In this document: piece by piece, positions 55,496 to 63,895 of the stretch
Layout: each line of letters starts with the position of its first letter
Numbering within the stretch: the stretch's first letter is position 1
Notes under the pieces: model-generated
The model's database searches: none
What the model saw: the letters and a program-made list of their open reading frames with translations, nothing else
What the model was told of the DNA's origin: nothing
Program-made: the position numbers and the translations under genes
Origin: Prochlorococcus marinus str. MIT 0918
Lineage (GTDB): Bacteria; Cyanobacteriota; Cyanobacteriia; PCC-6307; Cyanobiaceae
Assembly: GCF_027359415.1 (NCBI RefSeq)
Contig: NZ_CP114780.1
Location: 744,001 to 808,000 of the forward strand
Reading direction: 5' to 3'
Length of the DNA: 64,000 nucleotides

Positions 55496-56014
55496 ATGCT
55501 AAATTCAATACTTAAAGAAACGATAAAAAACTATAATAATTTTCCTAAGAATGGAATTCTTTTTAGAGATATATCTCCAATTCTTATGAGACCTAATCTC
55601 TACAAGGAGTTAATAGAGAAGATGTCTTTATCTCCTATCCTAGAATCAGCCGATGCTATTATTTCTATAGATGCAAGGGGATTTCTGCTTGGTTCAGGCA
55701 TTTCTCTAATAACGTCTAAGCCACATATTCTTGCAAGAAAGCCAGGAAAATTACCAGGTGAATTAATTACTAAATCATATGATTTAGAATATGGAGAAAA
55801 TACTCTCTCTATTCAAAAGGAATCAATTAATAAATTTACTTCTTTTGCTATTGTTGATGATTTATTAGCCACTGGGGGTACTATTTTATGTGTATCAAAA
55901 ATATTATCCTCACAAAAAAAGAGAATTTCTGGTGCTTGTGTAGCTATTGAACTAAGTTCACTTAAAGCAAGAAATAAGTTTAATTTCCCTATTTATTCAG
56001 AAGTTTTACTATAA
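55496..56014 (+). CDS. apt: Adenine phosphoribosyltransferase
   Basis: 172 residues. Salvages adenine to AMP. N-terminal NFPKNGILFRDISPILMRPNLYKELIEKM, then IISIDARGFLLGSGISL, ILARKPGKLPGE and the PRPP-binding motif FAIVDDLLATGGTI (about residues 122-135). Length and motifs are standard. It stands alone between small genes. Confidence 0.92.
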   Translation: MLNSILKETIKNYNNFPKNGILFRDISPILMRPNLYKELIEKMSLSPILESADAIISIDARGFLLGSGISLITSKPHILARKPGKLPGELITKSYDLEYGENTLSIQKESINKFTSFAIVDDLLATGGTILCVSKILSSQKKRISGACVAIELSSLKARNKFNFPIYSEVLL

Positions 56015-56259
56015 ATAAGCTTTGTTTCCCAGTGCAGATAGATTTATAGAAACTTACATACCAAAACAAATTTTTCACATCTCACACTATTATTATTTAT
56101 GAAGTTTATATCAATTTAAACTGTGGGAAGCAAAGTATGATCATATTCATTAAAAGATATTTCAAGAGGCTATAGCTGATAATTATTGAGAATATACGAG
56201 TTATAGAATTATTCTTAATAGATTGAAGAAAAAGTCTTCTCGCAAAAAATTATTCAAAA

Positions 56260-56553
56260 ATGGAACAAATCGACTCTAATGACTTGCTTGGTTTAATTGC
56301 CGGTACATTTACAACCATTGCTTTTGTACCACAACTTTTAAAGGTTTGGAATTCAAAATCTGCAAAAGATATATCATATGTAATGTTTATTATGTTTATA
56401 TTTGGTATAGTTTTATGGGAAATCTATGGGTGGGAGATACACTCTCTTCCTGTAATTTTATTTAATGTAATAACATTTTTACTTGGATCAGCGATATTAA
56501 CTCTTAAATTTATTTTCGAAAGAAATAAATCTACTCTAATTAAAACTGATTAA
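56260..56553 (+). CDS. SemiSWEET-like (MtN3/PQ-loop) transporter
   Basis: 97 residues with three membrane helices. The first contains the PQ-loop motif, TFTTIAFVPQLLKVWNSKSAKDISYVMFI (about residues 17-45), followed by GIVLWEIYGW and LPVILFNVITFLLGSAI. This is the single three-helix unit of SemiSWEETs, which dimerise to move sugars or similar solutes. Substrate unknown. Confidence 0.88.
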   Translation: MEQIDSNDLLGLIAGTFTTIAFVPQLLKVWNSKSAKDISYVMFIMFIFGIVLWEIYGWEIHSLPVILFNVITFLLGSAILTLKFIFERNKSTLIKTD

Positions 56554-56570
56554 GAATAAGATTGTAATTA

Positions 56571-56669
56571 TTACGCAGCATTTTCAAAGTTATTTTGATC
56601 AGAATTTTGTAAAACCATAAGCCATTTAATCTCTTGGGATTCAACCATTCGTAAATCTTCTATAGTCAT
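56571..56669 (-). CDS. 32-residue microprotein with a good ribosome binding site
   Basis: From ATG (56669-56667) to TAA at 56571. AGGAGG stands about 7 bases upstream of this ATG, a rare good Shine-Dalgarno here; a longer start at 56720 would give 49 residues. The peptide (MTIEDLRMVESQEIKWLMV...) is helical and amphipathic. Function unknown. Confidence 0.55.
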   Translation of the reverse strand: MTIEDLRMVESQEIKWLMVLQNSDQNNFENAA

Positions 56670-56842
56670 AGCAGCTCCTCCTAAAAGAGAATCATCATAA
56701 ATTTCTATTTTTTTTTGCATATTGATAAAGTATTATTTACTTAAAAAAGCAAATAAATACAATTTATGCAAGTCTTTCTTTTTAATTCACTAACAAAGCT
56801 AAATCATAATTATTGTATGATTATGATTTAAAAATCAATTCA

Positions 56843-57511
56843 TTAGTTGTTAGATGCTAAAACAGATAAAAAAGGATCTCCACTAATTCCCATTAGATTT
56901 AGGACTCCATTTTTTTTATTAGTTTCAGAAATATACTCTGGCTCAGGCCAGCCTTGTGCCAATAAAACATTTTTAATGTAATTAATCCTATCAATATCTG
57001 ATCCTTCTACCCATACACGAGGAGATTTTATCCAGAAAGCCCTATTAGAAAAAGAAATAATTAATTTCCCGTGAGTTCTAAGTACACGTTTTAATTCCAA
57101 GGCTATTCTTTCTGGGTATTGCATATACTGCCAACCAGCTGCAATTAAACAAAAGTCTATCGAATCGGTTTCTAAAGGTAGTTTCTGGCTATTATTTAAG
57201 TTTTGCACCCAATAAGAATCTAATCTTTTATTACTAGAAAGTTCCACTTCATTAAGACCATGCCCAATAACTCTTTTATATTTAATCTCATTAGGTAGAT
57301 GACTAACCCAACTAGACATTAAATCTAAAACAACAGCATCTTGATATATTTCTTTTCTATATAACTCTGTTAATCTTTTACGAAAACCATCATCCAAATG
57401 ATGAACAAATCTAGGCTGAGTATAAAATAATGAATCATCATTATTATCCTCTTTTGATCTTTGATACTCAGTTAATATAGAGTTTAATTTATTCATAAGA
57501 ACAAAATCCAA
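56843..57511 (-). CDS. SAM-dependent methyltransferase-like protein with atypical motif I
   Basis: 222 residues of the Methyltransf_11-like kind. Motif I reads VLDLMSSWVSHLP instead of the glycine-rich loop, a variant known in a cyanobacterial/plant branch, followed by VIGHGLNEVELSSN, then IDFCLIAAGWQYMQYPERIALELKRVLRTHGKLIISFSNRAF. A start at M6 (57496) is possible. Substrate unknown. Downstream of the 57540 gene on the same strand. Confidence 0.75.
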   Translation of the reverse strand: MDFVLMNKLNSILTEYQRSKEDNNDDSLFYTQPRFVHHLDDGFRKRLTELYRKEIYQDAVVLDLMSSWVSHLPNEIKYKRVIGHGLNEVELSSNKRLDSYWVQNLNNSQKLPLETDSIDFCLIAAGWQYMQYPERIALELKRVLRTHGKLIISFSNRAFWIKSPRVWVEGSDIDRINYIKNVLLAQGWPEPEYISETNKKNGVLNLMGISGDPFLSVLASNN

Positions 57512-57539
57512 TCAAATTAGAACATCATCTAATAATTAT

Positions 57540-58031
57540 TCAAGCTGAAAAGTAACTGTTTTTAACTAAATAATTTCTTAATGCACCTGTCCTTTCATAA
57601 ATATGATTTTTCTTTCTTCTAATTACAATTCCATATGGATTAGTGAAAATAACAAGCAATATTCGTAAGAATCTAAATCTATTTTTTTTATTAGAAGGTT
57701 CGACCATTTCCTTTGTGTTCAATTCCTTTATCACAGACTCATCAAAAAACCCTTCTCTAGAAAAAGCCTTAATTACCTTTTCCCTTTGATCAGATTTAAT
57801 TGTGCTAAGTAATATTTTCATGCCTCGAATTGATTCAAGATCACCATTAATAATTTCTCTAGCGATACTTTGAAATAAATTTTCCCACTTATAGGGCTCT
57901 TTCTCAAACAAATAAGAAGCCTTACTCTCAAGATTAGCTAATAAGAGCCTTTGCTCTTCATTTTCATCAGTCTGTGCTGACAGCCAATAATCATACAAAG
58001 GAGAAATCTTTGCTAATCCCGAGAAATCCAT
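57540..58031 (-). CDS. Unrecognised conserved protein
   Basis: 163 residues. Mostly helical; the second half contains a short hydrophobic stretch (RFLRILLVIFTNPYGIVI) after a polar region, ending basic. I do not recognise a family. The gene precedes the methyltransferase by 28 bases and follows the 58081 small gene, all on the minus strand. Confidence 0.55.
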   Translation of the reverse strand: MDFSGLAKISPLYDYWLSAQTDENEEQRLLLANLESKASYLFEKEPYKWENLFQSIAREIINGDLESIRGMKILLSTIKSDQREKVIKAFSREGFFDESVIKELNTKEMVEPSNKKNRFRFLRILLVIFTNPYGIVIRRKKNHIYERTGALRNYLVKNSYFSA

Positions 58032-58080
58032 TAAAAAGTTTTTGAACCCTACTAAAAATAAATTATTTTTTTAATTTAGC

Positions 58081-58203
58081 TTATGCATTTGACCTTTTCA
58101 TTACTACCGAAGCCTCTTTAAATAACTCTCGTGCTCCTAAGAGGACAAACCAACCTATAGGCAATCCAATGAGAATAGGCACAAATTCCTTTAGATTAGA
58201 CAT
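58081..58203 (-). CDS. 40-residue single-helix membrane microprotein
   Basis: From ATG (58203-58201) to the stop at 58081. CCAGGAGGA lies 8-9 bases upstream of the ATG, which decides against the longer start at 58263. The peptide has one membrane helix (FVPILIGLPIGWFVLLGA) and a basic tail. It resembles small photosystem or antenna proteins in size, but I cannot name it. It lies about 330 bases from pcb. Confidence 0.6.
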   Translation of the reverse strand: MSNLKEFVPILIGLPIGWFVLLGARELFKEASVVMKRSNA

Positions 58204-58450
58204 AAAAGAATCCTCCTGGAGAAATTGAATAAGACTTAAAACCAATGAAAAGAATATTCCCAATAAGTGGAAGGAAATTTTCTTAATTCACTGAAAAAGT
58301 TCTTTTAAGCCTATTTATTTCTAGGCCAATTTGAATTTAATGTCTATAAGGGTAATAACTCAAGCATTTATACATATTTGATTGGGTGCCTATTTTGCAT
58401 GAAATTAAGAAGCTGAAAGCAAGTTTTCAATTTAAAATTCTTTAGGAGCT

Positions 58451-58485
58451 AAAAAAAACCTCGCCAGTTATGGCGAGGTTTTTTT
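58451..58485. terminator. Terminator between pcb and the upstream small genes
   Basis: ACCTCGCC (58458-58465) and GGCGAGGT (58472-58479) pair around a six-base loop; A-runs and T-runs flank both sides (seven or eight bases), so the hairpin can end transcription in both directions. It lies just past the pcb stop on the minus strand. Confidence 0.9.
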
Positions 58486-58529
58486 GAATTAGTTCCTACA
58501 GGCCAAAACAGCCTATAAGTTCAAAGCTG

Positions 58530-59627
58530 TTAATCAGCCAAAGTAATTTTTTGACTATCCAAATTGGCTACAGCATTTGTAACTCTCTTAAAGTCAAAGC
58601 CTAGTGCACGAATTGCATGCCATAGATGACCCTGAATAAAGAAGAATCCTAAGTAATAATGAACATTGCTTAACCAAGCTCTAGAGGTATGACCAGTAAC
58701 AACACCATCCATGTTTCCTGTATCAATCCAATAAGGAGAGATACCAAACTTGAGTGCTAAAGGTTCGCCATACCATGCTTCAGGATAAACAGTGGTATTA
58801 GTAGCGCACCAGAAGGCTGCAATAATTGCCATCCAACCAATACCTGCTAAAGACCAAGAAAGCACTGCTTCAGCTGATAGTACATTCTTACCTTTGAATT
58901 CTGTATATTCCCCAAGAAGTCCAGAACCCATTTTGGTAGCAATGTGATGAGCGCCACCAAGTATCTCAGCAAAAGCCAAGAATGCGTGGCCACCCATAAC
59001 ATCCTCAAGACTATCTATTGAGAGGAAATCAAACTGATGATTCCAAATAGCATTCAAATTCAAGTTGTACTCAACCTGTCGAACAGCACCAAGAGCTGGA
59101 TCGTAAATTCCATGCCACTTGGCCCATTCAACAAACCATATACAAGCAACACCAAAGAAAATTAAATGATGTCCAAGAATAAAGGTTTGGTTGTCTGGAT
59201 TATCCCATTCAAGTTTGTACTTTGCTGCTTGTCTATGCTCAGGACGACCTTCAGCAAAAAGTCCTGAAGAATTCTGAGTGTCTGGGCTAAAGACTCTTGA
59301 ATGCAAAAGGCCAGCAAGTGCATAAACAAATGAGCAAATCAGATGAAAAATACCAATAAAGGCAACATCTTGACCTGTCCAAACACCTGCCTGATCAAAA
59401 CCAATGCCAATAGAAGCTAAGTGAGGAATGCTGACCATTCCCTGATGTCCCATTGGAATTTCTGGGTTGTATCTAGCAAGTTCCCAAAGGGTGTTTGCAC
59501 CAGCTGTAAATGCAATTAATCCTGTATGCGCAACATGCGAGCCTATAAATCGACTTGACTTGTTGGTTACTACAGAGTTACCAACCCACCACCCGTAGGT
59601 GACGTCTGGATTTCCATAGGTTTGCAT
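58530..59627 (-). CDS. pcb: Pcb chlorophyll a/b-binding light-harvesting protein (CP43-like)
   Basis: Main antenna of Prochlorococcus thylakoids, 365 residues with six membrane helices like IsiA and CP43. MQTYGNPDVTYGWWVGNS is the family start; SRFIGSHVAHTGLIAFTAGANTLWELARYNPEIPMG gives helix I and its chlorophyll-histidine; the long loop VFSPDTQNSSGLFAEGRPEH and the helices with LGHHLIFFG and GGAHHIATK follow. The C-terminus ends near helix VI without the large CP43 lumenal loop. Prochlorococcus strains carry one to several pcb paralogues; which one this is cannot be stated. Confidence 0.95.
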   Translation of the reverse strand: MQTYGNPDVTYGWWVGNSVVTNKSSRFIGSHVAHTGLIAFTAGANTLWELARYNPEIPMGHQGMVSIPHLASIGIGFDQAGVWTGQDVAFIGIFHLICSFVYALAGLLHSRVFSPDTQNSSGLFAEGRPEHRQAAKYKLEWDNPDNQTFILGHHLIFFGVACIWFVEWAKWHGIYDPALGAVRQVEYNLNLNAIWNHQFDFLSIDSLEDVMGGHAFLAFAEILGGAHHIATKMGSGLLGEYTEFKGKNVLSAEAVLSWSLAGIGWMAIIAAFWCATNTTVYPEAWYGEPLALKFGISPYWIDTGNMDGVVTGHTSRAWLSNVHYYLGFFFIQGHLWHAIRALGFDFKRVTNAVANLDSQKITLAD

Positions 59628-60148
59628 AAGTTAAAAAAGTATTTTAAAAACTGCACAAAGATTACATTCATTTTGGTATTGAAGGGGGAGTAGTTCAACT
59701 TCCGTAAAAAATGAATAACAACTAAATTCTTGCTGAAGTGCTTTTCCAGAAGGGTGAATTAGTGAAGTTTTAGTCCTAAAATCATTGTGATCAACTTAAA
59801 AGAAGACAGATTGGCAAAGCTCTAAGAGGACAGAAGAATCAAAACTTGTCAAAAATCGAAGAGGCGCAATCAGTCATATATAAAGCCCTCAACTCCAAAA
59901 AATAATTACCTGACATGACAAGTATTAAGTTCTTCGAGATCTTGAGTAAGCATAGAGAGTTTGATTAATAACTATTTTACTGCAACGTTAAAATAAGATC
60001 TAAAAGCGAAAATAAAAAAATCAATCAATTCAATGCATTAAGTACGAATAATTTATATTATAATTTATAAACATATATAGATTAAAAACTATAAAAGATA
60101 TTCCCAATTAATAATCATATTAATTCTATAACTAAAGGATAGAATTAA
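59628..60148. other. Region upstream of pcb with no gene
   Basis: 521 bases, very AT-rich. It must hold the pcb promoter and leader on the minus strand. I see no convincing frame (longest about 17 codons), no strong hairpin and no RNA gene. The low-complexity part at 60000-60148 has no features. Confidence 0.5.
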
Positions 60149-60882
60149 TTATTTTTTAAATCCCAATAAATCAAATAATTTGTTTAAGAATAAAATACGA
60201 GATCTTAATGATTCATCTATATACTTTATTTGTTTTAATAAATGATTACTTCCCTCATGACCTAAAGCGATATTTATAAACTCTTTATCTTCTTTTATCC
60301 ATTTCAAGAAGACATTCTCTTCAACTTCAACATGAAACTGAATCCCATATGAAAAATCATTAATATGGAATAATTGTTCTAAGCAATCTTCGCTACTAGC
60401 CAATAATTCTGCTTTATCAGGCAAAATTATTCTATCTCCATGCCAATGCAAAACCCTCAAATTAGACTTTGCAAAAGCTTGATTTAATGGATTGTCTTTA
60501 TTTAAAAAAAAACATTACCCCAACCAACTTCAGCCTTTTTTTTCATACGGTGTCCTATACTTAATGGCTCAACTTTTCCACCTGCTGCATATGCCAAAAG
60601 CTGTGCCCCTAAACAAATCCCGATGATTTTTATATTATTTTTCAAAGCATTTTTTAAAAGATTAACTTCATCTAAAAGCCAAGGGTACATGTTGTTAGAT
60701 ATATCGCTTACCCCCATAGAGCCACCCATTACTAATAAAAGATCATCTTTATATATGTTAGGGATTGGCTCCCCTAAATATAAGCGGAAAATATTTACAT
60801 TCATCGAACGCTCTAAAGCTATTTTCTCAAATAGTCCAGGCCCTTCTCTTTCTATATGTTGAAGAACTATTAAACGAGCCAT
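60149..60882 (-). pseudogene. Class I glutamine amidotransferase (GMP synthase-like) split by a frameshift
   Basis: Two adjacent frames together make one GATase of about 244 residues. The first (60502-60882) has MARLIVLQHIEREGPGLFEK and the nucleophile GICLGAQ (Cys90); the second (60149-60460) has VLHWHGDRIILP and GIQFHVEVEE, the His and Glu of the triad. They are separated by a run of nine A on the plus strand (60504-60512). One extra A would join them through FLNKDNPLNQAFAKSNLRVLHW. So it is a single-base-loss frameshift, real, slipped, or a sequencing error. Confidence 0.82.
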
Positions 60883-60945
60883 GAATAAGTAAACTTCATT
60901 AAAACCATATAATAAATTAAAAATGCTTCATTTATAAAGTAAAAG

Positions 60946-62274
60946 TTAACTTGACCAATTCTGAAAAAGATCTATAAGGCTAACTATGAAACCACATGCA
61001 ATTATTGGTGGCGAAACCCATCGAAGCATGAATTTCAAATACCTACGAACTCTAAGACTTGAATTCGAATTGGAAAGATCTTCATCAAACTTTCTTGGAA
61101 TGACCCAGCCAAGGAAAATCGATAATAAAAAACCTCCCAAAATTAACAGCAACTGTCCCACAATTTTATCTGTTTTATCTAAAAAGTTAATATCAAAAGC
61201 TGAAGGCAATCCTAATAAAAACAATAAAAATGTTACACCAATTACTGATTTAGTTCTATTCCAACCAAGTCTATCCATAACCGAAGACACTGGTACTTCC
61301 AATAATGAAATAGAAGAAGTGATTGCTGCTATGTATGCAAGCGCAAAGAAAATAACAGCCACGATTCTTCCAGTTATCCCTATTGTTCCTAAACCAGCAG
61401 GGAGTGCAATAAACAAGGCTCCGATAGTACTCTCACTAATTGATTCATTTAATCCAAAACTAAACATGATTGGGAAAATCATAAGGCCTGCCAATAAACC
61501 AACTGCTGTATCAAGAGAGGCAACCGCAATAGCCTCCTTAGGTAATTTGTTTTGACGTCCTAAATAAGATGCATAAGTAATCATGATCCCAATACCTAAA
61601 CTCAAAGAAAAGAAAGCCTGAGCAAACGCATTTCTTACTGTTGAAGGCTTAAAAAATTCAGAGCCATCCCATGAGAGCAAAGCCTTATATCCTTCTAATG
61701 CTCCAGAAAGAGTAGATGCCCAAAAAGCTAATCCTAAAAGCAATATAAATAGTATTGGCATGCACCAACGTGTAAGACGTTCAATACCTCCCCTAACACC
61801 AGCAACAACAACAATTGCAGTAAGAACCAAGCTTATAATCTGCCCTATCAAAACACTCCCGCCACTGCTAATTGATCCAAAAAATGCTGCCGCTTCAGTT
61901 TTATCTGCAGGCAAACCAACGAAAAGAGAATGAAAAAATGTATCTAAAGTCCACCCCATTAATACTGCATAGTAAGAGCCAATACCTAAAGGAGCTATAA
62001 CAAAAAGCCAACCCATGACACCCCATCTAGATCCAGCAGCTTTAGCTGGAGCAACTAGAGAACTCGACCCAGTGCTTCGACCAAGTACCATCTCAGCTAC
62101 CAGTACTGGCAAGCAAACAACTAAGACAATTAATATGTAAAGAAGCAAGAAAGCAGCCCCCCCTCCTTCAGAAGCTCTATAAGCAAAGCCCCAAAGGTTT
62201 CCTAATCCAACTGCACTCCCTGCAGCTGCAAAGACAAAACCCCATCTAGAGCGCCATTGTTCACGTATTGGCAT
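60946..62274 (-). CDS. Sodium-dependent transporter, SNF family
   Basis: 442 residues with about eleven helices. The SNF/LeuT signature is at the start: WGFVFAAAGSAVGLGNLWGFAYRA (unwound first helix with sodium ligands), then GGGAAFLLLYILIVLVVCLPVL. Such transporters import amino acids or related solutes with sodium. Substrate unknown. It is downstream of the frameshifted amidotransferase region, same strand in the opposite order of transcription. Confidence 0.92.
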   Translation of the reverse strand: MPIREQWRSRWGFVFAAAGSAVGLGNLWGFAYRASEGGGAAFLLLYILIVLVVCLPVLVAEMVLGRSTGSSSLVAPAKAAGSRWGVMGWLFVIAPLGIGSYYAVLMGWTLDTFFHSLFVGLPADKTEAAAFFGSISSGGSVLIGQIISLVLTAIVVVAGVRGGIERLTRWCMPILFILLLGLAFWASTLSGALEGYKALLSWDGSEFFKPSTVRNAFAQAFFSLSLGIGIMITYASYLGRQNKLPKEAIAVASLDTAVGLLAGLMIFPIMFSFGLNESISESTIGALFIALPAGLGTIGITGRIVAVIFFALAYIAAITSSISLLEVPVSSVMDRLGWNRTKSVIGVTFLLFLLGLPSAFDINFLDKTDKIVGQLLLILGGFLLSIFLGWVIPRKFDEDLSNSNSSLRVRRYLKFMLRWVSPPIIACGFIVSLIDLFQNWSS

Positions 62275-62398
62275 AAAAATTCTTTGAGAGTGTTTTCATT
62301 TCTAATAATCAATTATGAAAACCTCTATCGTTTTAAACAAAAATATTTAGCTGTTGTAGGAATTTAATTCTAAAAGCTATATAGCAATGAGTTAGATC

Positions 62399-62686
62399 TT
62401 AACCAAAAATTGATAAACTCAAATCAGAAGACAACCTTCGAAGATCAATATATTCCTGAAAAACGCTGGAATCAAAAGCTTTTTGAGCTGCAGCTCTAGA
62501 TTCAAATTCTACAACTACACCTAATTGGCCTCCATCCCATTCATTTAAGTCAGAATTTTGCTTTATATCTTTAGCTATCACTATCCCACCTACTGAAAGC
62601 AGCCAAGGAATAACAGTTTGGATGTATTCAATAAATAAATCCGTACTTTGTATTGTTACTTGCTTGACCCAATAGCCTTTAGCCAC
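62399..62686 (-). CDS. DUF1330-family protein
   Basis: From GTG 62686 (MAKGYWVKQV) 95 residues; a longer ATG start at 62719 adds a short hydrophobic N-terminus. The segments AKGYWVKQVTIQ, LLSVGGIVIAK and QLGVVVEFESRAAAQKAFDSSVFQEYIDLR match DUF1330, a ferredoxin-like fold often around 95 residues. Function unknown. The GTG start matches the family N-terminus and is preferred. Confidence 0.8.
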   Translation of the reverse strand: MAKGYWVKQVTIQSTDLFIEYIQTVIPWLLSVGGIVIAKDIKQNSDLNEWDGGQLGVVVEFESRAAAQKAFDSSVFQEYIDLRRLSSDLSLSIFG

Positions 62687-63061
62687 GAAAGATAAAGAAA
62701 TTTGGAAGAAGTATCGCACAAGATCTGATCTATAGACTCAACAAAAGTCCTTAAAACTTACTAATTCATGAATAGTTATAATTTAATCCGTCTAAAGATA
62801 GTATTTATCAAGCTAGTTCCAAAACTAAGGAAGAGGTAGATGGTTTTTTTTATTTAAAGTTGATCAACACATATAGTCCTGATAGTCTAATTACAATTGT
62901 AATTAAGGAGGTGATCCATTGTTGTATCCAAGATGCAGGCAGGAGTCAACGCTAAAACAAGCATTTAACTGCTAATTGTCTCCTGTCTCTTTCTATAACT
63001 AGAAAATTTTCAAATTTCTTACTTAAAAATCTTATAAAAGTAATAAAGATCTTAAGTTTGA
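62687..63061. other. Intergenic region containing a copy of the 16S rRNA 3' tail
   Basis: No gene seen. AATTACAATTGTAATT (62889-62904) is a perfect 16-base palindrome, immediately followed by AAGGAGGTGATCC (62905-62917), the exact complement of the 16S rRNA 3' end. On the minus strand this reads as the rRNA tail; on the plus strand it is a very long Shine-Dalgarno, placed 7 bases before a TTG-initiated 18-codon frame (62919-62975). CAGGAG (62940-62945) and CTCCTG (62980-62985) may form a stem. Confidence 0.5.
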
Positions 63062-63229
63062 TTATATAGATTCTCTTTTCCTAATCGCCTGAGAAACTTT
63101 TCCTGCAATGAAAGGAACTCTCATTGAATATTTATTGAGCTGGATTCTTTCTTCTAAACTAACTAATCCACCAACAGACAATCGATTGATAATTTCTTCC
63201 AAACGCAAACGTGTTTCAGTTGAAAGCAT
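63062..63229 (-). CDS. Small hypothetical conserved-type protein
   Basis: 55 residues (ATG at 63229-63227, TAA at 63062-63064). Soluble, helical and basic: MLSTETRLRLEEIINRLSVGGLVSLEERIQLNKYSMRVP... Charged helices separated by short loops suggest a small helical bundle. It resembles short picocyanobacterial hypothetical proteins by character; I cannot assign a family. Confidence 0.6.
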   Translation of the reverse strand: MLSTETRLRLEEIINRLSVGGLVSLEERIQLNKYSMRVPFIAGKVSQAIRKRESI

Positions 63230-63665
63230 AAGTCAAAATCAACAATAGCTTGGTTGAATTGATAATACTAGGGTTCCTAAAAATAACCAGTAGAAAGGAT
63301 AAGCAATTTATTAAAACTTTTAAATTCAATATAAAGCAATTAAAAGAGTTTATCCAAGATAAAAATAGCTTACTAAAATTGATCATCATTTTTTTATTGG
63401 TTCAAATCAATAACTAAATCGAGCTAATCTTTGTTATAAGAAAGATATCATTTACCCAGTCATAAAATGTTTAATTTCTTAGGTTCTATTTGAAAGGCGA
63501 CTTTATTATCTGAAAAATATTAGAGAAAGTACCTAAAAATATATTTTATGGAAATCCAGAAAACTGCTTGTATTGTGGTATGAAAAAATAAAATACAAAT
63601 ATCTTGTAAGCCTTCACAAAAAGCGATCACAGCCCTTTAGAATCTCAGTCAGTGATATAAATTCG
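63230..63665. other. Intergenic region with no gene
   Basis: 436 bases, very AT-rich. The longer start for the next gene at 63573 falls within it but gives an unlikely basic 31-residue extension. No RNA gene, repeat or strong hairpin seen. Confidence 0.45.
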
Positions 63666-63800
63666 ATGACTGACAAAAAAGGAAAGGAATTGGCAACAGT
63701 CTCCGTATATCTCAACACAGGCATAGTCGCGGTACTGGTTGGGCTTGGGTTTGTAGGGGCAGCCCTTGTTTTTGGGGTTATAACTTTGGTCATAAGATAA
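63666..63800 (+). CDS. Small single-helix membrane protein
   Basis: 44 residues from ATG 63666 (MTDKKGKELATVSVY) with one strong helix, GIVAVLVGLGFVGAALVFGVITLVI, and a single basic residue at the end. The longer start at 63573 is less likely. Looks like a bitopic photosynthetic-membrane-size protein, but unrecognised. Confidence 0.65.
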   Translation: MTDKKGKELATVSVYLNTGIVAVLVGLGFVGAALVFGVITLVIR

Positions 63801-63895
63801 CTGATGAAACAAGGCTCAAAAAACCTATCCATATAAAAGGCATTCGCGAATTCAAAACTAATCAACTACAATCTCTAAAATTTTTAATTTTAATT

